NCBI RefSeq assembly: GCF_041146795.1 | Contig: NC_135175.1 | Coordinates: 33,480,136 to 33,544,135 of the forward strand | Origin: Maylandia zebra | Taxonomy: Eukaryota > Chordata > Actinopteri > Cichliformes > Cichlidae | Direction: 5' to 3' | Length of the DNA stretch: 64,000 bases | Shown: positions 13,782 to 26,900 of the stretch, in pieces | How positions within the stretch are numbered: position 1 is the stretch's first letter | How the letters are laid out: each line of letters opens with the position of its first letter | Position numbers and translations under genes: made by a program | Notes under the pieces: generated by a model | Seen by the model: only the letters and a program-made list of their open reading frames with translations | The model's database searches: none | What the model was told of the DNA's origin: nothing

Positions 13782-13905
13782 TTGTATTGTTTTTCGTGTC
13801 CCACTCCACGCCAGCAATAAAGCTGTGTTTTTTGAGTTTACCTTTTGTCTCTGTGAGTTTGCGTTTGGGTCCTACTTTTGCCTGCACACAGCCGTATTGT
13901 GACAC
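13782..13905 (+). mobile_element. LTR-tail-like fragment (weak)
   Basis: Immediately after the last array unit comes AATAAAGCTGTG, then a T-rich stretch and 'gtttgggtcc...cctgcacacagccgtattgtgaca'-type sequence split over about 100 bp. This resembles the R-U5 end of fish Ty3/gypsy LTRs. No internal retroelement follows, so it would be a solo fragment. It also overlaps the out-of-family C-terminal extension of the stomatin-like frame (stop at 13838). The assignment rests on impression only. Confidence 0.25.
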
Positions 13906-14429
13906 TTTCACATTCTGGTTTAAACGTAAACTTTTTTATTTTTCCAGAAAGTAGCTGCAGAGTTTTGATGTTTGTGAGGAGCTGAGGCAGCGAGGAAACG
14001 GCGACATCCGGGAGTTCTGTAGGGACGGGGAAGACCGCGACGGACCGCGCGCTGCTCTTCATGGACAGCAGTGACCGCAGGAATCTCAGCTGTAACGCCA
14101 CCGTGTTTCCTTCACATGTCGACGCCGCCTTCACCAAAGCGTGGGATACTGACACTTCCCCATTGGCTGCAATCACCTCAAACAGAAAGAACGGGCAGGT
14201 ACAGACATGTTAAGATCACAGGACATATTATTGTAACTTTATTAGTACAACTTGTTTAAATTGCAGATCACAATAAAACCAAAAAAATTTACATGTGTGC
14301 TTCAAAGAGCCTGAAAAGGTGAATGTCATTTTAAATGGAAACAGTAAAACTATTAAACCTGATATATGTAAGATTTTATAACACCAATAAATAAAAAATC
14401 TAAATAATAAAGTAAAACTAAATAAAACA

Positions 14430-15850
14430 TGCTTGTAACGAAGAAGAATGAAGAAGGATCATTGAGTGCAAGAGGAACTGACCTGAAAGATAGGATCACG
14501 GCAAAGCTTGAAACCTGGACCCTCTGTAGCTGGTTACAAGTGAAATATCCTCTGAGGATCTGCTAGATGATGTGGATGCAGCTCTACAGACATTGAGTAT
14601 GGCTACAAGTACCTGGGAATCCCACAGGCACATCGGAAGAAGCTACTTGCAAAGCTGCAACCGCCAAGTACCTGCAGAGAGTCAGGCAAGTCCTGAGGAG
14701 TCAGCTGAATGGTAAGAACAAGATCCGGGCCATCAACACGTACGCCCTGCCCGTGATCAGGTACCCTGCTGGGGTAATAGGCTGGCCAAAGGAGGAGATA
14801 GAAGCCACTGACATAAAGACAAGAAAGCTCCTGACCGTGCATGGAGGGTTTCACCCCAAGTCCAGCACCCTGAGGCTGTGCGCTAAGCGGAAGGAAGGGG
14901 GCCGGGGACTGGTGAGTGTCAGCACCACAATCCAGGATGAGACAACGAACATCCACGAGTACATCAGAAGGATGGCCCCAACTAACCACATGCTCAGTGT
15001 CCTCAGGCAACAGAAACCCAAGAAAGAGGAGGCGCCATTATGGAAGGACAGGCCCTGCACGGTATGTACCACCAACAGTGGGGGTGGCTGATATCCAGAA
15101 ATCCTACCAGTGGCTGGACAAAGCTGGACTGAAAGACAGCACAGAGGCACTAATCATGGCAGCACAAGAACAAGCTCTGAGTACAAGATCCATAGAGGCT
15201 GGGGTCTATCACACCAGGCAAGACCCCAGGTGCAGGCTGTGTAAAGATGCCCCAGAGACAATCCAGCACATAACAGCAGGGTGCAAGATGCTAGCAGGCA
15301 AGGCATACATGAAACGCCATAACCAAGTGGCCGGCATAGTGTACAGGAACATCTGTGCCGAGTATAACCTGGAAGTCCCGAGGTCAAAATGGGAGATGCC
15401 CCCAAGGGTGGTGGAGAATGACCGAGCTAAGATCCTGTGGGACTTCCAGATACAGACGGACAAAATGGTGGTGGCTAACCAACCGGACATAGTGGTGGTA
15501 GACAAACAGAAGAAGACGGCCGTAGTGATCGATGTAGTGATACTGAATGACAGCAACATCAGCAAGAAGGAACACGAGAAGCTGGAAAAGTACCAAGGGC
15601 TCAGAGAAGAGCTGGAGAAGAATTGGAGGGTGACCCAGAGGTAATTGGAGCGCTCGATGCAGTGACCCCCAAGCTCGGCGAGTGGCTCCAGCAGATCCCG
15701 GGAACAACATCTGAGATCTCTGTCCAGAAGAGCGCAGTCCTGGGAACAGCTAAGATACTGTACAGGACCCTCGAGCTCCCAGGCCTCTGGTAGAGGACCC
15801 GAGCTTGAAGGATAAAGACAACCCTGCAGGGGCGAGACGGGATTTTTTTA
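14430..15850 (+). mobile_element. 5'-truncated REL-endonuclease LINE (R2/R4/NeSL-like)
   Basis: This is the 3' part of a non-LTR retrotransposon ORF, in several frames. It begins with an RT-thumb-like YKYLGIPQ near 14600. From 14640 come AAKYLQRV and INTYALPVIRYPAG in a shifted frame. From ~15085 to 15644 the frame is open: a zinc knuckle CRLCKDAPETIQHITAGC (CX2CX8HX4C), then a PD...D restriction-like endonuclease core (PDIVVVDKQKKTAVVIDVV). After a frameshift near 15640 the family C-terminus continues as WLQQIPGTTSEISVQKS and ends at TAG 15791-15793. Frameshifts near 14640, 15030 and 15640 make it dead. It lies in the same orientation as the flanking genes but inside the last intron of the minus-strand stomatin-like remnant. 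Confidence 0.85.
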
Positions 15851-15859
15851 AAAAATACG

Positions 15860-16135
15860 CACAAAAATGTGAACATAAAAGAAAATGTAGAAGAAAAAAA
15901 AATCATTAAAATGGTTTTGTTTTACTTTAAAAACATTAAAACAAACCAGTTAATATAAAGAACAAATTTTAACTTCTTTTTTTTCAACTTTAAGGTTCAG
16001 GGTACACTGAAGGTGATAATAGCTTTTCCTTTAATTCGTCACACAGGTGTGTATCTGAACTTCATGTCTGTATACTTTGTGTATTTCTGTTAAATTAGCC
16101 TCAGTGAGGCTGTATATGTATATAAGGATAGATGT
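15860..16135. other. Unassigned AT-rich sequence
   Basis: This stretch lies between the LINE 3' end and the SWGVQMERV block of the stomatin-like remnant. It is A/T-rich with no convincing ORF, splice pair or repeat I recognise. Confidence 0.5.
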
Positions 16136-17459
16136 CTCCATGTGTTTGTGATACGGCTTCTGAAGCCATGCAGCGCTGCAGATCAACAGGGGGTGTCAGG
16201 GCTTTGAGCTCCACCCGCTCCATCTGAACTCCCCACGATTTGAATTCGAGGCACAGCGCCATCTGCAGGACAAATCAGGCACAGCAGGTTGTATTTACAA
16301 AACATATGTTTCTCATACCTGACAGCAGAAAACTTAAGAAAAATAAAGATGGCACTCGCAGGTGAACTCTTCCTGAAATCACCCCAAACTCAGCTGCACA
16401 CCTTTGTGATGATATGAGGTGCAAAGTGCAACAAACCAGGAGGAAATACAAACCCAGCATCGATGTATCAGAAGATCCATCCGGTCCCAAGTCTGGATAA
16501 ATGTGAAAGCTGCACCAGGAACCGTCTGGGCCAACAAGAACACGGCCTGGGGGCCGTTTACAACATGCATCACCCACATGAAGGGAGAAAAACACAACAG
16601 CACTGCATCCACAGTCAAGACCTGGTGACAGCAGAAGGCAGGGAGAGGTGAGGAAACATCAGTGTGCAGAAAGAAATAACTTCAGACTGTTATTGTGAAA
16701 GAAAAGCAGCTGATTCTGAGCAGGCCAGGTGGACACAGATGTGATCCTTATATGGGAATAACGGTCAGTGCGTGCCAGCTTTCAGTGATCACAGGATGCT
16801 GCTGACCTCTTGTGGCCAGATATTAAAGAACATGGTGCGCAGGTCTACTGTCTGGATGGCGTCCAACCAGGGGATGAACCAGACCAGACCTGCAGAGCGT
16901 CAGAAAGGCGAGAAGACCCCATTTTTATTAGTTGTGCTTCTTTGCATGGTAACACACAAATGTGAAAACTTGAAAAGACCAAAAGAAAAACACTGAGGCA
17001 GCGTGCAGTACAAATAAAAATAGTTTAAGTTAACTTAGTGGTGATATTTAAAGTCTCGTGTAGTACGAGTATTTGCACTTTATACCTAACATAATAATGT
17101 GTGTAATAAGGTATTTTTAATCATTACTTCAGCATCAATCATGACAGAACCACTTTAACGTTACTCTGTTTGATGCGCGATCCTGTATTTATTCTAATAG
17201 TTCTGAATCTCAGCTGTAATTTCAGAGTAAAGCGTGCTTTTCCTTCCACTCCGTCATAGCCAACGCTGCACATTTACACCCATAACGATGAAACAGAAGC
17301 TGAAGTCTTGTTGCTACAGGTCAGAAGAGAGAGAGTAACGTCTGGTACCGGGTCCTTTGGCTCGTCCTTCAACAGCCCGGCCCAGTCTGAAGGCGACAGC
17401 AACTACAACCTGCTCATCAACATAACACAAAACACTCACACATTCAAAGATGAATCCTA

Positions 17460-18945
17460 CAGAGCTGAGGGTGCATTCACAGTGTTTTTGTGCAGTGATG
17501 ACTGAAAGTTTCCATTTCACATCTGTGAAAGTCACCTGATGAAGCAGGACTGGCTTCTAAATTACAGATAATTTACTCTATTTATCCAGAAGATTGGGAT
17601 TCAGCAGCTAAAAACACTAAACACATACAAGAAACATGACAAAACAAATTATGTTCATCGAGGCAAAAGAAGGAGCCTATACGAGATTATTTTAATCTTA
17701 ATGTCAGTTAACTAAACAGTTTCATTTATTTATTTGCTTTGCATCTGATTTTAGTTGGTTTCCAGAATTAAAGAACTTTTGGTTTCTCATCTCAAAGTTA
17801 TTGAATTAACAACGACAGAAAACCAAAAGAAATCCTCACATTTGAGAAGTTCGGAGCAGACTCTCTCTCCTGAGTAATCATTAGTGATTAGAAAGCCAAC
17901 TAAAAGTAAAGAAAGAAGAATTACTGCTTGTGTTGCACTAGTGGAAAAAGCAGCAGAGAAAACAGGAGGACAGTTTCTAACATTGGATGAGGTGGGCCTA
18001 CAGCCCGCCTTCAGTCTGCCACCGCTCACCGTGCTGACGTGCATAAACTCTGCACAGAGGGTGGAGGAAACACACCAACTTTAAACTCTGGTGAATATAT
18101 TAAATGTAACTGATGCTTACTCATGTGGTCTGCAGGGCTGCAGAGAGCCTGCTGCTGGATATAGTGTGTTCTTCTTTTATGATGTTCTTTATAATGCTCG
18201 TGTAATTTTATGAAAGAACAAGGTTGAATGAGCAGCATGAAAATAACCTCCATATGTAGTCAATGCTTTGGAGAGAGTTTATATTCTGATAATTATTTTT
18301 ATCTTTCTTTTTTTTATCTGTAACAGCATTACATTTAAATCTCCCCCGATGTCTTTATGTTTTGCTTAGAAGGAGCCAGACTTTTTAAAGTGCTCTTGAG
18401 CAATAATTCTCCACACTCCTGGCTTGCTCCTCTTGGAGTAACTTCCCCACAGTTCCTTTCTTCTGCCCTGGTTTCAACACAGATGGAGGTTACAGCAGTT
18501 CTTTGCCAGATCATTGTTGGCGTTATGGTGAGCATTGGGCCACCTGTGGTGACTGTTGTTTGCAATCTCCTGTTTGTAGTAACGCCATCTCTCCTCATCT
18601 CTCCGAGTTACCTGCAGCAGCGCTCTTGGAAACTCAAAACCAAGCTTGTCCACTTCATCACGTGATTTCAGTAACTAGTCAAAAGATCCTGTCACCTGAT
18701 CAACAGGCGGCCTACTCTCTGCCTGCTGCTCTCACTAAGTCTTGGTTTGCCACCAACCGCCCACAGACCCAATCGCGGTTCCATCCTCCTACACAAATAA
18801 GACCCATACTGTTGCCTATGCAAACTATATTGCTCTCTTAGACTTCTTTAACCTCCTCTGTAACGTCCTCTCTGGCAGAGCTCCTGTGTGCTCTTCTGCT
18901 CTGTCATGATCTAAGGCTGCATTTCAAAGCAGCGGAGTTTGTTAT
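17460..18945. other. Unassigned intergenic sequence
   Basis: No recognisable exon, RNA gene or repeat is visible. A frame of ~100 codons at 18357-18665 (+) and its minus-strand counterpart show no known motif and no convincing flanking splice sites. A missing N-terminal exon of the stomatin-like remnant could lie here on the minus strand; a hydrophobic run (AVILLSLLLVGFLI) encoded near 17890-17930 (-) is the only hint. Confidence 0.4.
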
Positions 18946-18949
18946 CTAG

Positions 18950-19265
18950 TCAGAAGTGATGGAATTATGGACACAGGGAAGTCCACTTCAGCATTGCAAT
19001 GATCCCAAACACACTTCCAATGCAGTAAAAGCGTATCCGCATATCTGGAGAACTATTCCTGAAGACTTCTTAAAGAAATGACCAGAAAGCTGCCTCAGAG
19101 TTCAGGCTGTGTTGAAGAATGAGTGTGCTCATACCATATATTGACTTTCAAGCTCATTAGAATTGTACAAAGTTTTGTTTTGTTTGTCACATGTTTGCGC
19201 GTTTCAATGAATTTTACTGAAAGTGAAGTGGCTCATGACTTTTGCACAGTATTGCATTTATGACA
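18950..19265 (+). mobile_element. Tc1/mariner transposase C-terminal remnant
   Basis: 'caatgatcccaaacacac' at about 18995 is the coding signature of the Tc1 second catalytic Asp region (QHxNDPKH-like). It is followed by degenerate C-terminal sequence and a 'cttttgcacagtattgcat' tail typical of fish Tc1 3' ends. The frame is broken throughout and no transposase can be made. Confidence 0.65.
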
Positions 19266-19269
19266 AGCG

Positions 19270-20760
19270 TTTTAACACACACAACAAAACTGCAGTTTTT
19301 TGCTCAGGTTTTGGAAAGCTGGCCTCTTGCTGTGCTGCTCTCACAGAGAAGAAGTGTGCGGCTCTTCTGCCTGTAGAAACCATCACACCGCTTCCTCGTA
19401 CAGACTGGGTTAAGTGTGTGTGTTAAAAGGTTAGCGCTTTATTCTGCTGGTTTCTCTCAGAGACGGTTTAGCAGCATCTACACAAACAGAAGCTCATGTT
19501 GGTTTGCTGCTCTCTGACACTGCGACCATCTAGTATTTTAAGCAGACTAAATATGGCTTTGAACTTAAAAGCTTTTATACCTGTTTGTTTTTAAGTTTTA
19601 TCTTAGAGAAATACAATAACATTTAATTTTTAAGACTAGAAATAGTTTCCCCCCAAAGTTTGTATAAAAAAACGCCCAAAAGCTGCAATAAAAATCTTTT
19701 TTTATTCACTTTTTTTACTCAGTGTTTCTAGAACTTAATATGCAAACCCCAACTCTCCCACCCAAAACAACGACATTTATTGCACAATGAATGAACTTCA
19801 TATTTTTGTTTAATAAATAAAACAAATGTTCTATCAGCTAATATTTTAGCTCTGCTCTCTGATGACTCATGATTTCCTCTCAGTACAGTTCATTTACAGA
19901 AACGAGAGCCTGAGTCTGAGCGGTTTCCCTTCTCTTACCTTTACACACATCCAGGCTGAAATGGGGAAGGTGACGACCGACAGTAGGGTCAGCACCTTAC
20001 CGACTGCCTCTACCACCACCCCGCCGCTATTCTGGCCTCCACCTGCAGAAGACGGAGAAGCAGCAGGATGGATGAAACTATAATTCTGTAATTTCCTTCG
20101 GGATTAATAAAGTATTCTGATTCTGATAAATTGAACAAACAAAAAGATACTTGCTCTGTGCTGACCTGATCTACCACATGACTTTGTAACAATGAGCTCT
20201 CAGCCACACAGGCCTGCAGGTTGGTCCGTGACCCCCCGATCTGTGACTGTTAAGCTACGAGGGCAATTAAATATTTGTGATAACTGACGAGAGTCGGTTA
20301 AAAAATAAAATAAATAAAAACCAGAAAGCCTGCAAATCCGTTTTGACAGTAAAATGTCTTAGACAGATTCTGCTCTGAATCCTGAGGCAGACCTGCCTTT
20401 ATCAAAAATCTTTGTTTTAATAGTTTTACAGTAATGGCGCTCTAAGACACCGTTAGAATGTAAAGTATAATATAAATGAGTTTGTAATTCATTCTTCTAA
20501 GCTTGTAACCAGACTTTACACATTGTCTGCTTACCGATCAGCAAAATCTTTCTTTGACTTCCTGTTCTCACCTCTCTCTGATTCTTCTGCTTTAACTAAA
20601 AACATTAGTCAGTTCTATCCTGCACATACCTGCACATGTGTGCTGGTTATATCACTGATGTTACTTTCTCTCTCCTCTCTCGCTTGTGTTCGCACACACG
20701 TTACACACTTCCTGTGAAACTGCTTTAGTGTGAGCGGCTTTCTTCTCTCTTCTCATTCTG
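19270..20760. other. Intergenic, exon-like scraps not assigned
   Basis: A short open stretch near 19322-19406 (+) lies after a CAG and encodes TEKKCAALLPVETITPL before GTTAAG; it reads like coding sequence, but I do not recognise it. At 20085-20135 a 'ttccttcgggattaataaagta' tail followed by an ATTCTG repeat marks the 3' end of a fish retroposon. The rest shows nothing I can name. Confidence 0.35.
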
Positions 20761-20764
20761 CTCA

Positions 20765-20843
20765 GTGCCTCCAAGCGCTGCGCACCGACCTCTCTCTGCT
20801 CACCTCCTTCATCCCGTCGTTTCCCACCGGGAACCTGGACTGA
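20765..20843 (+). other. Possible terminal exon, gene unknown
   Basis: A strong acceptor (a long C/T tract ending CTGCTCAG) is followed by an open frame, [19 protein letters not shown] and a few more residues, closed by TGA at 20841-20843. GC content and codon use look coding compared with the surroundings. No upstream partner exon was identified with confidence and I do not recognise the protein. It lies 155 bp before the SH2 adaptor start, so it could instead be chance or part of that gene's 5' region. Confidence 0.25.
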
Positions 20844-20997
20844 GCTCTTTTATGGCCCCTGCTCGCTCTCCGAGGGAACTCAGACAGTGAGTTCTCAGAC
20901 AGTTCTTGGAAATGAGCCTGTTTTGAGAAAGCAGAAGTTGCTGAGAGGTGTTTTGGCTTGTTCATGTCAGTCGGTTGTCTGCTGGCTTCTCTTCACC

Positions 20998-23900
20998 ATG
21001 GCAGCAGCTCTGCCTGCGTGCTACCATGGCGCCATGACTAAGAAGGAGTGTGAGGATTTGCTGGGAAAGAAGAACAAGGATGGAGCTTACCTGATCCGAG
21101 ACAGCGAGACCATCCAGGGAGCCATGTGTCTTTGTGTCTAGTAAGTACTCTGCACCACGGAGTCAGGCTCCATACACCAGACTTACCTTTATCAAAACTT
21201 CTTTCTTTTAACAGCTTCATAGGTAAAGACACTCTATGGTATCAATGGAATATGAAGCCTAATATAGAATATGGTATCATTCATAGCAGGTTGTCAGGTA
21301 GGCTAACCTTGTAACCATCCTCTTGGTGGTTCTGTCTGCAGATTCATGATCGATAGGAGACTTTTTAAGTTAAATCGCTTTAATTGTGAGAAGAGCGCGA
21401 TGAGGAAAAGAGGACTCTAATGTGACTTTGGTTTGGGAGGACTAAACAAATAAAAGTGCTCCCTCAAATCAAATTCAAACCTCGCTCTCCTTCAGTCTCT
21501 GAAAACCTCATAAGGATGTGAAGCGTTTGGGCAGTGAGGAATGAGGTGAATATAGTGACCTAAAATCCTCTGTAGCGAGCGTCAAAGGGGGAAGAGAGTA
21601 TTTTAATATAATAAACCAGGTAATTTAGTTTTAATGAGCTTTGTTAAGAAAGGCCGTTGAATAAAAGCAATAATGGAAAAACGTAACCAGATCTTTTTGC
21701 TGATGCAGCAGTGTGCATGCAGGTTTTTCCTAACCTCTGCTGTGTTGACAGCAGGGAGCATTTAGCAATTCTATGAATTATATTAGAGGCAAAAGATGTT
21801 CCGTTGATCTAAGCAGATTATACTCTATAATAAAAATCACGATAAGAACGTTTTTGCGTGGGTATTATTACTCTAGGAAGTGTACACCTACACAAATACC
21901 ACAATATCAGCTGTGGTCAAGTAAGGTTCCACTCTAGCTCGTTGCTGCTTCTGCATCTTTTTTCCATGACCTGCACGTAGTGTTTACATACAAGTAAAAA
22001 GTACATTAAGATTTGCACAACTTTTTTTGTGCACTGCCAACGTTTTCTGTTTGTGTAGTTGTTAAGGAAGCTGCTTATTACTGATAAGAAGATTCAAACT
22101 ATGAGAAAATTGAGTCATGTGACCATGTGTTCTTCTTCCTCTTTTATTTTGTGTGAACAAACAAAGTCAGAATTTTGTTGCATAAAAGGTTTTTTACACA
22201 CGTCTAAATAAACAGTTTTTTCCTTAACCTTACTTCTTCTGTGGTCCTCTAACAGCAGCATAAATCTCCTTTTCTTTCAGTAAACAGAAGGTGGTGTACA
22301 CCTACAGACTGCTGCAGTCACACAATGGATACTACACCCTCCTGGTAAAAGAACACACACACAAATGACCACATGCAGAAACATTTGCAGCTGCAGCCAG
22401 GTCCTTGAATTCAGAATTATTCCTTGTTCTGTGTTTGCAGTAAACTGAGACTCTAAATGCTCTTTCACGCTGCAGGATTTTAAATCAAGCGGTAAAATAT
22501 TTACTCTTAGAAGCAGAAGAGTCTTTTCTATTCAAAAATGTTCTTCGAGGGGCCGCCTCCTGCCAAGCGTTCTTTAAGGAATCACTTTGTGTGGTGTAAA
22601 GTTTATTTGGACGCCTCATCCTCATTATTGTTTTATGCATTTTAGCCTTTTTTGATAGGAAAGCACAAAGAGTCGACAGGAAGGCAGGGAGAGAGTGATG
22701 ATGTGCAGGAAATGGTCTGGGGCAGGCTCAAACCCAGGCACCTGCTTGTGCGGCACCTGCAGTAGGTCATATGAGTCACTAGCTCAACCAAATGAGCAAT
22801 AGCGATGCCCTGTTATCATTGTCCTCAAAGGTGTGCACCTGTGAACACAGGCCCCAACAAAGTTGACACCTGTGCCACGAAGCTGCCTGCTGCAGTTTGT
22901 GTGCCGATGTTGATGCCAGATGAGGTTTGCAGCTCTGTAGTTATTGAGACAGCAAAGCGCTGGTGACTCTTCTGCGTGATGCAGCACTCAGCGAGCCTGT
23001 GCTGGAACTCCACATGATGCTTTACTTCGTGTTTGGGTTTCTGTGGTTTCCAAATGCTTCGGCCTCGCAATAACACCAGCTAAAGCTAACTGTGGAAAGG
23101 AAGAAATGTCACCGACTGAATTGTTGCAACAGTCTCATCCTATTATAGCACCACACTCGAATTCAGTGGCGTTTCTAAAGACCGACTGATTGGCTAGGTG
23201 CTTGATTTCCTTAAGGATTGCGATTTTTACATGCCTGTGGCTTTGAGAGCCTCAATTCAAACCTCAATTCAAAAATTAATTGAGGATTAGTCCATGTAGT
23301 GTATGTATATTTAAACATATTTGCATATGTGATCTATAGTACATAGAAAATATTTCTTTTTGAATATGTAATATTTTAGACTAAAATAAACAATAATGAC
23401 ATGTCAGTTAAGCTATTTGCTATCATAAAATTAGCAAAACTCAAAAACAGGTCTCGGCGCCGGCTTAGCACAGTCGGATGAGCAAGTGGCCAACCCGGGT
23501 TTAAGTGCTGCATGTCTTCCCCTCTGCTTTCCTGTCGATCTTTGCTGTTTCTAGTAAAGCCAGTTACAGGCACAAGCTCCTGGTCATTAGTCGGAGCTAC
23601 TGAGACCTTATCTTATGTCTGAGAACATCTGAGAAAGCTCTCCTCTTCCACGCTCTGACTTCCAAATATGGAGCGTGGATGTAATATAATATAAATTCAT
23701 TTAGATTGTATTTCAAATAACTAACATGAAACAAATTATTAAAAACTGAAGCAGAACATAAAACTGATGTTCGGTGGCACATCTTTGGGGAACAATTTTA
23801 ATAAGAAACTCGTATTTTTTCTCCAGTAAGCGTTTGTTGAAACTCAGACGTTAAAGCGTCCTCAGAAAAATTAACCACAGTTCCTCGAATAATCCCAGAG

Positions 23901-26900
23901 CAGGGTCCTTTGTAGTGTCAGGTGAACAGAGAAAACCCCTAAACGAAATGACCCTCTCCGAGCAAGCCGAGTAGTTCTGAGAGCGTAGATGTTTTAAATG
24001 GTAGAGCTGTGAAGATGTGACTGTCAAGGTTAACATTATTCTGTCGCTGTGAGCCATCTTTATCCTTTGTTTTGTCTGTTTCTTGGTAAATGAGTTGCAC
24101 TCAAAAGACGAGTGAAGGGAGGCAGAACTGTACGAAGTTTACATAAAGAACAATCGCACAGTTACACAAAATTACAGACAACGTCAGTACCAACAAAACA
24201 CAACCACACAAGTTTCATATATTTTACTGATTTTTTTTAAATTTGAGTATTTCAGCAGGTTTCAGTTTTAAACAGATAAAACCACAGCTGGTAAACAACC
24301 CAACAACTCACCCCAGCAGGACAGTTTGCCATCAACACCAGAGGACGCAAAGAAGCAAATTTACAACCATTATAAAGAGCTCAAAGTGCTATCCTGCACC
24401 TAAGCTTTCATATTTCTATTCAATCCAACATACTACGAGCAGGACAAGTCCAAGCTCCTCCCAGAGCCAGCAGAAATTATTTTCATGATCAGAAGCGTTC
24501 TGATTAATCAGAAATATCAAAATAATCAAATAATCAAATAATTATTTGCTCAGTTAGCCGTCATTCTATTTCGGAAAAAAATGTTCTTATCACTTTCTCA
24601 AGATGTTGAGAAAGTGATAAGATGTTATCAAGATGTTGTCTTCAAATAATTTGTATTTGGTTCACGGACAGAAACCCAAAAACACACGCGACATGTCAGA
24701 GGAACAAACTCACGACGCCACAAAAACAAAATAATATGAAAAAGACAGATATTAAAAGTGCGAGAAAGAAAGAAAGATAAAAAAAATAGAGGCTGATGGA
24801 CTCCAAAATTTATTTCACCAAAAAAATAAGGGAGAAAATTCTGTCTGTATTTTAGCAGAATCTGTTCTAAATCCAGTTAAAGTATGTTTTACTCTTCATA
24901 GATAAAACGACGATGGCAACACGTGTTTCTTACCTCGTGCATACCGGTTAAAACTGTGGAGCTGCATCAGCCAAACATTCCTACAATTTGAATCTTATTT
25001 CTTATCAAAGAGGTATATATAATTATTACATTTAAAAATGTTTAAATCTATGTGAAATGATCTTCTAGTTTTACTCCTCAAACTGAAAAACATCATTAAA
25101 AAGTCCATGAATTCATTTCTCAGCATTTCATCAAATTGCCAGGCGGCTGAAACCTGTACCAGCGTCCACCACAAACACAGGGCGAGACGATAGTGGTAAA
25201 CAGCGCAATGCTGCTAGCCAGCTGCTAACAAAGTGTTAAACAGATCGTGTTTTGCTTATCAAACATCTCACCACAAACTATAGCGAGAAAGAAAATACGT
25301 CATGTTAAAAAAACAGAGGAGCTATTAGTAATCCCTGAGGAGCCGGCTGGGGCTCAGAGCGGGCGGCTCCCACCAGGAAGGTCAGTGGTTCAGTCCCCGG
25401 CACCTCCAGTCTGTATGTCAAAGTATTGTGGTGAAAGCTTCTGGGCCAGTGTGTGACCAGCATGAGTGAAGTCAAACAAAGGAATCAGTCACAGATAAAA
25501 AGTGCAACTGAGTGAATGAGACTCAAATCAGTCCTTCACTGTGCACTTTATTTTACAGGATTTCAAAAAAAAAGTTGTTTGCTGAGAAAAGGAAAACACA
25601 AAGTTAATGGCAAAACCAGTTAAAATAGTTTAATATGCTATATATGTTTACATTTTGTACATGTTTTCACTGTGTTTTGAGTTCCATTCAAAAGAGGAAA
25701 ATACTTTGGTCTCATCACCGCGTCTGCACAAAATCAGTTTGGAGCTTTAAACGTCACCAATGTTTCCTTTAAATGTTTCCATCTGTCTGTTAATCGTTGT
25801 TGAAGTTCAGCTCGTTTTCTGTTTATCTCAGAGTCTTTCCCATGCCTTTAAAAATGGAAAACAAACGCTAAACAGCTGACTGTACATGAACATTTCACCT
25901 CGATCATGGAAAGTCAGTTGTCGTGAAGTCTCCCCACAGGAAACTCCTCTGACGTTCGTTAGACCCCACACTGAAGGGCATCATTTTATCAGAGTCAGTT
26001 TTTTCCACAACACGCAAAAAAATAAGTGTATAAAAGCATAAAAGCCACAGATTTATTCAACTGCTGCCGGCGTGCGTGAGCTGTTCTACTTTAAAAGTAA
26101 GCCCGTGGGCTCAGTCTCAGGATGTGGCTTCTGGAGGTTTCACTTTTCCCCCTACGATTATCTATTATTAGGGGGTGATTTAAATATTTAAAGATATATT
26201 TATTGATCTATTTCACTATTCTACAATACTTCCTTTGCTAATAAGTAAAGGAAAACAGTTGTTGTTGTTGTTGTTGGCCTTTTTATGGTCTTTTTGAAAT
26301 AATGTAACTTCTCCATTAGAATGAATCTTGTGCTTCAGTGCATTTGCATAATTTACGAGACAGCCATGTCTGCGAATGGAACTGACAAAAATTTATTGTT
26401 ACCAGCTGACTTTTCATTCAACAGTCTTAGCAGGACTTGAGATAGTCTGGTCTCAAAATCAGTAAATCTACAAATGCACTTGATTAATTTGTTTTCTATG
26501 AAAGGAGATGTTTGCAGGTGTGTGTGCTCAGGTAACCTTTTAAATATTAAAGTTCATGAAAGTACAATTAGAAGAAGACAGAAGGAATATGGCTTGTTTC
26601 AGCTTGTTTCAGCTTGTTTTGTAGCCACCTTACAGTCACTGAGTGTCCATGAACACCTCTGTGTACCAAAGTATTCTATGGTCAAATATGAGGCCATCGG
26701 TCTGAAAATGGGTCATACAGCAGGACAATGATCCCAAGCACAGCAGCAAATGTACAAAAGAGCGACCTGAAAAAGAAATGAATAAACAGGCTGCAAAGGA
26801 CCAGTCAAAGTTCACACCGCAACCCGACTGAGATGCTGTGGGAGGAACTTATTAAGAGAGCTGCGCATAAACGAATAACCACAAACCTCACAGAACTGAA

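Larger units (their letters stand above)
13838..17456 (-). pseudogene. Stomatin/podocin-family (SPFH) gene remnant
   Basis: On the minus strand, five exon-like blocks in gene order encode pieces of a stomatin/podocin-type membrane scaffold protein. Block 17456-17349 has FRLGRAVEGRAKGPG with a GT donor. Block 16889-16807 has LDAIQTVDLRTMFFNIWPQE between a CTGCAG acceptor and a GT donor. Block 16621 to ~16460 has VDAV... and AVFLLAQT. Block 16262 to ~16140 has SWGVQMERVELK and DLQRCMASEA. Block 14176-13838 has VIAANGE, ALQLRFLRSLL and VAVFPVPTELP, the family's C-terminal oligomerisation region. Signs of decay: the conserved LRN after LAQT is replaced by PGAA with extra residues, block 16262 lacks a recognisable donor, and no clear N-terminal membrane-hairpin exon was found. 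The frames are otherwise open, so a fast-evolving functional paralogue is possible. Which member (stom, stoml3, nphs2) cannot be decided by eye. Confidence 0.65.

Noticed and set aside
14061..14198. Plus-strand 46-codon ORF with ATG ending exactly at a GT donor
   Set aside because: The same block reads on the minus strand as the C-terminal stomatin-family exon (VIAANGE, ALQLRFLRSLL, FPVPTELP), which explains its coding look; the plus frame has no known similarity.
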